This document shows positions 1-4,570 of a stretch of 7,785 bases of DNA, one piece after another. A program made the position numbers and the translations under genes. The stretch lies in assembly GCA_030040695.1 (NCBI GenBank), contig JASHTE010000236.1:1-7785 (forward strand), in the 5' to 3' direction. This DNA is from Vulcanimicrobiota bacterium (lineage in GTDB: Bacteria > Vulcanimicrobiota > Vulcanimicrobiia > Vulcanimicrobiales > Vulcanimicrobiaceae). Numbering within the stretch: the stretch's first letter is position 1; every line of letters begins with the position of its first letter. The notes beneath the pieces are model-generated. The model was not told the DNA's origin and ran no database searches. It saw nothing but the letters and a program-made list of their open reading frames with translations.

Positions 1-1
1 C

Positions 2-385
2 GAAGCGATGCTCGGCCATGCCTACGAGCTGCGGGGCGTTGTGGAGACAGGGGCGGGGCGCGGAGGCACGCTCGGCTTTCCCACCGCGAACCTGCGCCTT
101 CCACAGAAGCTCTTGCCGAAGGACGGCGTCTACTCCGGCGTGGCGCGCCACGACGGGCGTGATTACGCCGCGCTCATCTCGATCGGCATGAATCCGCAGT
201 TTGAGGGCAAAGAGCGGAGCGTGGAGGCGTGGATGCGCGACTTTCGCGGCACCATTTATGGGCACGAGTTGGCACTGCGGGAGCTGCGGTTCGTGCGGGC
301 CCAGAAAGCGTTTGCGAGCGTTGAGGAGCTCGTCGCTCAAATGCATCGCGACGCGGAAGCCGTCGCCTATCCGAGCTTCGCATGA
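2..385 (+). CDS. ribF: Bifunctional riboflavin kinase/FAD synthetase, C-terminal part (5' end outside window)
   Basis: This is the riboflavin kinase half of RibF, which phosphorylates riboflavin to FMN in the cytoplasm; the FMN adenylyltransferase half would lie upstream of the window. The frame is open from base 2, so the gene is cut by the window edge. About 127 residues are visible. Family hallmarks seen in order are the G-x-LGFPTANL segment (the PTAN motif binds ATP/Mg2+), DGVYSGVA, the IGMNPQF segment, and E-x-W-M-R-D-F followed by IYG, which carries the expected catalytic Glu. The C-terminal helix (KAFASVEELVAQMHRD) is typical of RibF ends. The stop codon overlaps the start of the next gene in an ATGA arrangement, so the two are probably translationally coupled. 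The fold assignment is firm; the FAD synthetase half is inferred from the usual family architecture. Confidence 0.93.
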   Translation, partial: EAMLGHAYELRGVVETGAGRGGTLGFPTANLRLPQKLLPKDGVYSGVARHDGRDYAALISIGMNPQFEGKERSVEAWMRDFRGTIYGHELALRELRFVRAQKAFASVEELVAQMHRDAEAVAYPSFA

Positions 386-864
386 GAAAAGCACTCGCGT
401 TGGTCTTGCTGAGCGCGCTCGTGGCCTGTGGCTCCGCGGGGAAGGGCGGCGTTCGCGCCGGTGACGTGGCGCCGCAGTGGAGCGATCCGCTTGTGAACGG
501 CGCCACGTTTTCGTATGCTTCGCTCAAAGGCTCGCCGGTCTATCTCAACTTTTTTGCAAGCTGGTGTCCGCCGTGCAACGTCGAGGCGCCGGGCATCGAG
601 ACGCTGCAACAGCGCTACGCGTCACGAGGATTGCATGTCGTCGGTATCGACGAGGAGGAGAACGCTTCGACGGCGCGTGGCTTCGCGCAGAAATATCACC
701 TGACGTATCCGATCGTCGTGGACTCGGATACGCTGGAGAACCTCTATCACGTCAACGGCTTGCCCGTGCACGTCTTCATCAGGCGCGACGGCACGATCTA
801 CGAGAACGTCGCCGGCGAGATGTCGCAGGCCGAAATCGAATCAGCGGTAAAGGCGATTCTCTAA
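382..864 (+). CDS. TlpA/ResA-like thioredoxin-fold lipoprotein
   Basis: This is a predicted lipid-anchored thiol-disulfide oxidoreductase of the TlpA/ResA/AhpC-TSA type, acting outside the cytoplasmic membrane. The 160-residue protein starts with a short basic and hydrophobic leader ending in the lipobox LVAC, with Cys16 as the lipidated residue. The thioredoxin-like domain runs from about residue 26 to 160. It has the active site W61-C-P-P-C65 in the context NFFASWCPPC, and the expected cis-proline in GLPVHVF (Pro128). Family members reduce or maintain cysteines of exported proteins, often for cytochrome c maturation, but no cytochrome genes are visible here, so the client is unknown. The ATG overlaps the ribF stop by 4 bases, implying one operon. 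Its stop also overlaps the stop of the convergent toxin gene, leaving no room for a terminator between them. Confidence 0.92.
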   Translation: MRKALALVLLSALVACGSAGKGGVRAGDVAPQWSDPLVNGATFSYASLKGSPVYLNFFASWCPPCNVEAPGIETLQQRYASRGLHVVGIDEEENASTARGFAQKYHLTYPIVVDSDTLENLYHVNGLPVHVFIRRDGTIYENVAGEMSQAEIESAVKAIL

Positions 865-1259
865 GCGACGTTCGAGTTTCGCCTCACCCACGCGGTGAAG
901 GCTGTTTCTGAGAGCGTACCGGACGCGGCGCCGAGGATCGCATGGAGAAGATCGTCGTCCGATGCGCCAAGTACGTAGCCGTTCTCTCCCAGGAAAAGCT
1001 CGAGGAGCACGGCACCGACACGCTTGTTTCCGTCGATGAACGGGTGATTCTTGATGATGCCGAGGGCGTAGAGTGACGCAAGCGCGGGAATGTCAGGATC
1101 GGCGTACGCCGCTGCGTTTCGAGGACGTGCGAGAGCAGACGAGAGCAGGCCTTCATCGCGTATGCCGGCGCTGCCGCCATGCTCCGCGATCTGGGCTTCG
1201 TGGATTGCGAGAACAACGTCCTCGCGCAGCCATTTCGGCTCGCTACTTCGCGAGCTCAC
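861..1259 (-). CDS. doc: Death-on-curing (Doc) family toxin, Fic fold
   Basis: The 132-residue product is a Doc-type toxin of a type II toxin-antitoxin pair. Known Doc from phage P1 inactivates translation by phosphorylating EF-Tu. The diagnostic active-site motif HPFIDGNKR is at residues 72-80 and fits the Doc form H-x-F-x-x-x-N-K-R, with His72, Asp76, Asn78, Lys79 and Arg80 all present. The N-terminal H-x-x-Q-I-x-E-H-G-G and GIRDEGLL-x-x-AL-x-RP segments are also typical of the family, so the gene looks intact. The start is a GTG at 1259, inside the end of the antitoxin gene (17-base overlap); no in-frame ATG is available nearby and there is no strong ribosome binding site, so translation is probably coupled to the antitoxin. 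The stop overlaps the end of the thioredoxin gene on the other strand. The EF-Tu target is inferred from the family. Confidence 0.93.
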   Translation of the reverse strand: MSSRSSEPKWLREDVVLAIHEAQIAEHGGSAGIRDEGLLSSALARPRNAAAYADPDIPALASLYALGIIKNHPFIDGNKRVGAVLLELFLGENGYVLGASDDDLLHAILGAASGTLSETAFTAWVRRNSNVA

Positions 1260-1467
1260 GGAGAACCGCGCGCCGCTTCTTCATGGTTCTCTCGGCCGAG
1301 CTCATCTGCTGGGCGAAGTCCGGATCATACGGTGTTACGCGGAACCCGTCAGGTGACTCCGTGAGGTACAGGAGGTCGCCTGCATCGGCATTAAGGCGAG
1401 CCAAAATCTCCTTGGGCAGGATGACTCCGACCGAGTTTCCTATTTTGGTGAGCTTCAGGGTGGTCAT
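1243..1467 (-). CDS. AbrB/MazE/SpoVT-type antitoxin of the Doc toxin
   Basis: This 74-residue protein is the antitoxin and probable transcriptional autorepressor of the pair. Residues 1-47 form a swapped-hairpin AbrB DNA-binding domain, with the family signature K-I-G-N-S-x-G-V-I-L-P-K-E followed by an A-G-D-x-L-Y-L strand. The C-terminal tail (about 48-74: DPDFAQQM through RRAVLRELAK) is charged and helical, as expected for the segment that wraps the toxin. The gene is first in the operon and overlaps the toxin start by 17 bases. A GGAGG ribosome binding site lies on the minus strand (1478 to 1474), 6 bases before the ATG. Doc of phage P1 pairs with a Phd antitoxin; pairing of Doc with an AbrB-type partner is a known alternative combination. 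A palindrome just upstream is the likely operator. Confidence 0.92.
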   Translation of the reverse strand: MTTLKLTKIGNSVGVILPKEILARLNADAGDLLYLTESPDGFRVTPYDPDFAQQMSSAERTMKKRRAVLRELAK

Positions 1468-1479
1468 CCGAGGCCTCCA

Positions 1480-1503
1480 GCGTTATGACGGATGTTATAA
1501 CGC
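1480..1503. promoter_or_regulatory. Palindromic operator candidate of the toxin-antitoxin operon
   Basis: A 24-bp inverted repeat has 7-bp arms, GCGTTAT (1480-1486) and ATAACGC (1497-1503), around a 10-bp centre that itself pairs partly (AC/GT). It lies 12 bases upstream of the antitoxin ATG. The right arm contains GTTATAAC, a self-complementary octamer that can read as a -10-like TATAAC on either strand; no convincing -35 was found. AbrB/MazE-type antitoxins commonly bind such palindromes to repress their own operon. The same site lies upstream of the divergent KTSC gene and could affect it too. The repeat is seen directly; its operator role is inferred. Confidence 0.65.
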
Positions 1504-1570
1504 ATCCTACCGTAGCACGCCTCGGCCCGAAGCGCAATATCCCCGCGCTAAAAGATAAGCCGTGGCTACG

Positions 1571-1777
1571 ATGTACCCCGTGCAATCGTCAAGCATTGAG
1601 GCAGTCGGCTATGACGAGGCCACGTTGAAGCTATACGTCAAGTTCCTTGAATCAGGTGAGACCTACGTTTACGATGGTGTACGCCGCGAGGTTTTCGTGG
1701 AGTTTATGCTGGCGGAATCAAAGGGGCATTACTTTAATAGCCAGATTCGCAAGCGCTATCGATACGAGCGACTTTAG
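1571..1777 (+). CDS. KTSC domain-containing small protein
   Basis: This small protein of 68 residues (71 if a GTG at 1562 is used) consists entirely of a KTSC domain, the module named after the C-terminus of some lysyl-tRNA synthetases. Features seen are V-x-SSSI-x-x-VGYD at the start, a strand with ETYVYDGV that carries the central Y-x-Y motif, and the ending SKGHYFNSQIRKRYRY. Stand-alone KTSC proteins of about 60-70 residues are common and have no established function; RNA binding has been suggested. The ATG at 1571 is preferred because family members usually begin a few residues before the V-x-SS segment. Neither start has a clear ribosome binding site. It diverges from the toxin-antitoxin operon across a 100-bp gap and ends 9 bases before the riboswitch promoter. 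Confidence 0.85.
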   Translation: MYPVQSSSIEAVGYDEATLKLYVKFLESGETYVYDGVRREVFVEFMLAESKGHYFNSQIRKRYRYERL

Positions 1778-1786
1778 GAAATCAGG

Positions 1787-1816
1787 TTGACAAATCCGCG
1801 GACGCGTGAGTATTCT
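1787..1816 (+). promoter_or_regulatory. Sigma70-type promoter driving the M-box leader
   Basis: A perfect -35 hexamer TTGACA (1787-1792) is separated by 18 bp from a -10 hexamer TATTCT (1811-1816). Transcription would start near 1822-1824, directly at the 5' edge of the riboswitch aptamer, which independently supports the call. It is the best promoter-like sequence in the window. Confidence 0.8.
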
Positions 1817-1824
1817 GGATAAAG

Positions 1825-1986
1825 ATTCCTCGTTAGGTGAGGCGTCTGCGTGAAGATACGCCGCTGCCCGGAAAGGTCGAGAGACCCCAATGGGTTGACC
1901 AGGCACCGCCGAATCAAGGCGGTACCTAATGCGGCTGGGAGTTCAACTCCCTATGGTGCGCAGTGCTAAAGCTCGACGTTGAGGGA
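1825..1986 (+). promoter_or_regulatory. M-box (ykoK) Mg2+-sensing riboswitch aptamer
   Basis: The stretch carries the conserved M-box elements in order: GTTAGGTGAGGC (1832-1843), GATACGCCGCTGCCC (1855-1869), a GGTC-GAGA-GACC hairpin with GNRA loop (1875-1886), CCAATGGGTTGACCAG (1887-1902), TAATGCGGCTGGGA (1927-1940), CTATGG (1951-1956) and CAGTGCTAAAGCTCGACG (1961-1978). Helices can be traced: P1 TTCCTC (1826-1831) with GAGGGA (1981-1986), CTGCG (1846-1850) with CGCAG (1959-1963), GCCGC (1860-1864) with GCGGC (1931-1935), and ACCGCC (1905-1910) with GGCGGT (1918-1923). Compared from memory with the Bacillus subtilis element, two of these helices differ by compensatory changes, which argues for a functional fold. 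M-box RNAs compact when Mg2+ is plentiful and then switch the downstream gene off. The conserved motifs are seen; ligand and off-switch polarity come from the known family. Confidence 0.95.
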
Positions 1987-2019
1987 GCCGGGCCCGCACG
2001 GGCGCGTGTTTTCGTCGGC

Positions 2020-2055
2020 TGTCGTGTGCGAGGAATGCCACGACACTTTTTGTTT
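2020..2055 (+). terminator. Riboswitch-controlled intrinsic terminator
   Basis: A 7-bp stem, TGTCGTG (2020-2026) with CACGACA (2039-2045), encloses a 12-base loop and is followed by CTTTTTGTTT (2046-2055). It lies 34 bases after the 3' strand of aptamer helix P1 and before the likely start codon at 2074, the usual position for an M-box expression platform. Bases 2029-2036 in the loop (CGAGGAAT) are perfectly complementary to 1825-1832 (ATTCCTCG), which includes the whole 5' strand of P1. That alternative pairing probably acts as the antiterminator at low Mg2+. The G+C content of the stem is moderate and the U-tract short, so termination may be partial. Confidence 0.75.
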
Positions 2056-2073
2056 ACGGACGGGCAACGAGCG

Positions 2074-3957
2074 ATGAAGCACGCACTGAAGGTCGGCGTC
2101 CTGATTGTGGGGATTACCCTCACGCTTTCATCCTATTGCTGGGCGCAGACGGCGACGCCCTCGCCGAGCCCGACACCGGCTGCCAAGGGATTCGCGCTCC
2201 ACGCGAACGGCTCGACCGTGTTCGTTGGACAGCAGACCGGTGGGCCGGGAACGCAGCCCGCTGAAGGGCCGGGCTTCGCGGCGGGCTCACCGCTCTCGCC
2301 GAACACGCCGTACGATCTGTGGTCGTCGGCGGCGATGACGCCTGGATACGCCGGCATCTTTCAAACGGAAGTCAGCGGGCAGTACACCGGGACGCGACTC
2401 TACGGTGGAGCGACACTCGGCTTGGGCATCGTCGACGGCAGCGTGACGAACGCAGCGTACTGGGGCGAGAATCTCCTACCGACGCTCAATCCGCATCTCG
2501 GCTCGACGGCGCTTCCCTATCGCATCGTCTTCCCGACGCACGCGGGAGAGGACGACGCGAGCGCCTGGCGCTTGAGTCTCCTCGGCGCGAACATCGGAGC
2601 GAACGACGGCTCGTGGTCGCTGCGCGGCGGATACTTCGATCTGCAGCAATCGCTCAGCTTCGTCTTCGTGCAGCCGCCCCTCACGAACGTAACGCCGAGC
2701 ATCGGGCTTGCTCCGGCGGAGTCGCTCGGCGACGGTCCGCCGGCGCTCTCTGCGTGGCCGTCGCCGGAGCCAGGCCTGCCGCTGAGCGGTCTCGACGGCA
2801 CTGCGCGCAGCGGCAACACGTCGTTCGAGGTGACTGACGCCTCGTTGCCGGCGCTTCCACAGACGGCGGTGCACCTGCACATGGCCTCGGCTGCGATGCA
2901 AGGCGCGAATCATTCCTCGCTCAGCCTGCAAGTGCTCGATCTCGATACCAACGGCGCGCTCATCTCGACGACGACGCTCTATGGCTACGACGCACACACC
3001 ATCGCCTCGCCGCAGGGAGACTTGCCGATCAGCACACTCGGCAATCAGCACGAGATGATCGCGGGGCTCTCGGGATCCTTTCTCGCTGCGCCGGGACTGA
3101 CGGCGGTTGTCGACGCGGCGCGATCGTGGTACGACGCTGCCGACGTCATCCGCCCGGGAACGCAGGCGCCCGGCGGCTACTATCACACCGCGCTCACGCA
3201 CGCGCTCGGCACCGCGACGCTGCAGCTCGAGGGTTACCGCTTTGAGCCGCGCTACGCGACAGCGATTCTTCCTTACGGCACTCCGGAGAACGTGTGGAGC
3301 GCAGCATGGGCGTGGCCGGGCGTCTGGCTGAAGTCGACGTATCAACTCGTGAACAATAGCGTCATGGGCGCGAACCGGCAGGGATATCGTGTGCGACTGC
3401 TCTCAAATGACAGCGGTGCGCTTTCGTACCGGTTCTCGTTCATGCAAGATCGGCAGATCGAGCCGGCGACCTTCGATACCATGACGCAGACGGGCTTCGT
3501 CGACGGATTCTTCTTGCCTGAGGCCAACGATGCGGCAACGATCGGCGGCCAGACACAGCTCGCGGGCTGGCTCGCGTGGCGGGCACGTTTCGGGACGCTG
3601 ACGCTCGACTATGTGAACGACATGCTCGAGCGCCCGGCGCTACCCTCGAGCCCGCAGGATTACGATGACTACGTCTCGCCGCAAGTGGTGCTCGACTACT
3701 CGAAGCAAGTCTCGCCGGCAACGATCCTGAGCGTCGGCATCGGACGCTATGCGATGCGTGGCGTGTGGGAGGCAACACCGGTGGACTATGGAGAGACGAC
3801 GGCCTTCGCAGGAGCGCAGCTCCAGCAGAGTGCGCACTTCGCGCTCCTCGTCAATGCTCGCCACGCGACGTTCGACGGAGTGCCGTCGGGGCCGCTCGAT
3901 CCGTCACCGTTCTTCGCTTCGAATATCGTCGTCGTCGAGGAGCGTTACTCGATCTGA
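2074..3957 (+). CDS. Exported, probably outer-membrane beta-barrel protein controlled by the M-box
   Basis: I do not recognise a named family. From the ATG at 2074 the protein has 627 residues. It begins with a clear signal peptide (MKHALK, a hydrophobic core of about 15 residues, then CWAQ) and a Ser/Pro/Thr linker (TPSPSPTP). The rest is rich in Gly, Ser, Ala, Tyr and Trp, with many short stretches of alternating polar and hydrophobic residues, has no long hydrophobic segment, and ends in a strand (NIVVVEERYSI). This is the pattern of an outer-membrane barrel or porin-like protein. The frame is open further upstream, but a GTG at 1963 lies inside the riboswitch aptamer and an ATG at 2035 inside the terminator loop, so both are unlikely starts; 2074 places the signal peptide at the N-terminus, although its ribosome binding site is weak. 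The position behind an Mg2+ riboswitch suggests divalent-cation passage across the outer membrane, which is inference. Confidence 0.78.
   Translation: MKHALKVGVLIVGITLTLSSYCWAQTATPSPSPTPAAKGFALHANGSTVFVGQQTGGPGTQPAEGPGFAAGSPLSPNTPYDLWSSAAMTPGYAGIFQTEVSGQYTGTRLYGGATLGLGIVDGSVTNAAYWGENLLPTLNPHLGSTALPYRIVFPTHAGEDDASAWRLSLLGANIGANDGSWSLRGGYFDLQQSLSFVFVQPPLTNVTPSIGLAPAESLGDGPPALSAWPSPEPGLPLSGLDGTARSGNTSFEVTDASLPALPQTAVHLHMASAAMQGANHSSLSLQVLDLDTNGALISTTTLYGYDAHTIASPQGDLPISTLGNQHEMIAGLSGSFLAAPGLTAVVDAARSWYDAADVIRPGTQAPGGYYHTALTHALGTATLQLEGYRFEPRYATAILPYGTPENVWSAAWAWPGVWLKSTYQLVNNSVMGANRQGYRVRLLSNDSGALSYRFSFMQDRQIEPATFDTMTQTGFVDGFFLPEANDAATIGGQTQLAGWLAWRARFGTLTLDYVNDMLERPALPSSPQDYDDYVSPQVVLDYSKQVSPATILSVGIGRYAMRGVWEATPVDYGETTAFAGAQLQQSAHFALLVNARHATFDGVPSGPLDPSPFFASNIVVVEERYSI
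3937..3957 (+). promoter_or_regulatory. Ribosome binding site and CTGA stop-start junction for mntP
   Basis: GAGGAG (3937-3942) lies within the last codons of the exported-protein gene, 11 bases before a CTG whose last two bases are the first two of the TGA stop. It decides the mntP start, since no standard start codon is in frame nearby. An ATC codon at 3963 is a less likely alternative. Confidence 0.55.
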
Positions 3958-4505
3958 GCGTCATCATCGCGATCCTCGCCATTGCGTTTGCGGTCGGGCT
4001 CGACGTGCTCGCGCTCTCGATTGCGATCGGCGTTGCCGAGCGGCAGGTAACGGCGCGGCTTTGGGTTGCGGCATGCTTCTCGTGCGCGGAAGTGACGATG
4101 CAGGTGATCGGATACGGGATCGGCACGGGCGCCGGGCGCGTGGTCGGCATGATCGCCGACTATGCCGGGTTCCTCGTCCTCGCATGCGTCGGAGTCTTCA
4201 TCTTCCGCGAGAGTTTTGCGACGAAGAAAATCCACGCTCGCATGAGCGGCGGTTGGGGGTTGCTCGCGGCGTGCGTCTCGGCAAGCCTCGACTCGCTCGG
4301 CGTCGGCATCGCGCTTCCCGGCGTGCCCTTGCCGCTCGTGCCATTGATCGGGACGGTCGCGGTGAGTACGGTTCTCTTCACCATCGCCGGGCTCGCCTTC
4401 GGCGCACGCCTCGGCGAACGTTACGAGCAGCTCGCGGAGCGTCTCTGCGGCATCGTGCTCGTCGTAATGGCCGTGATCTTCACGGTACAGCATCTGACGG
4501 CGTAG
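3954..4505 (+). CDS. mntP: MntP-family manganese efflux pump (probable CUG start)
   Basis: The product resembles MntP (formerly DUF204, LysE superfamily), an inner-membrane Mn2+ exporter. Counting from the proposed start it has 183 residues, close to the usual 185-190, with six hydrophobic segments at about 2-26, 36-58, 64-84, 99-121, 126-150 and 158-180. Conserved intramembrane acidic residues are present: Asp17 in AVGLDVLALS, Glu46 in CFSCAEVTMQVIGYGIG, and Asp113 in SASLDSLGVG, which marks the second half of the internal repeat. The frame has no ATG, GTG or TTG at the start of TM1. The nearest upstream ATG is at 3765, deep in the preceding gene, and the next GTG downstream would remove Asp17. 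A CTG at 3954 overlaps the upstream TGA (CTGA) and lies 11 bases after a GAGGAG ribosome binding site (3937-3942), so I infer coupled initiation there. The family call is firm; the start and exact substrate are not. Confidence 0.87.
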   Translation: MSVIIAILAIAFAVGLDVLALSIAIGVAERQVTARLWVAACFSCAEVTMQVIGYGIGTGAGRVVGMIADYAGFLVLACVGVFIFRESFATKKIHARMSGGWGLLAACVSASLDSLGVGIALPGVPLPLVPLIGTVAVSTVLFTIAGLAFGARLGERYEQLAERLCGIVLVVMAVIFTVQHLTA

Positions 4506-4570
4506 GCTTTTCCGAATCTTGACGTTCCGCAAAGCCGCGCTCGCGGCCGGGTAGCGTACTATCCGAAGGT

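Noticed and set aside
1992..2020. GCCC-GCAC-GGGC hairpin (1992-2003) and AGCCG/CGGCT pairing (1986-1990 with 2016-2020) as the main terminator or antiterminator
   Set aside because: The following T-tract is short and interrupted by the next stem, and these pairs touch the real terminator only at base 2020; the 1825-1832/2029-2036 helix explains the switch better.
1787..2055. yybP-ykoY manganese riboswitch, as expected before an mntP gene
   Set aside because: The conserved segments and helices match the M-box throughout; I saw no yybP-ykoY core motif.
1963..2073. Longer form of the exported protein starting at GTG 1963
   Set aside because: The codon lies in the conserved 3' core of the M-box aptamer (CAGTGCTAAAGCTC), and the extension would push the signal peptide 37 residues inward.
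2476..3345. Minus-strand open frame of 289 codons opposite the exported-protein gene
   Set aside because: Arg-rich, low-complexity translation with no recognisable motif, opposite a gene with signal peptide and operon context.
3765..3953. N-terminal extension of the MntP frame from ATG 3765
   Set aside because: It overlaps the preceding gene by almost 200 bases, is arginine-rich and unlike MntP; it is a shadow of the upstream coding frame.
4534..4547. GCCGC-GCTC-GCGGC hairpin between mntP and the GGDEF-EAL gene as a terminator
   Set aside because: The stem is only 5 bp and no T-run follows it.
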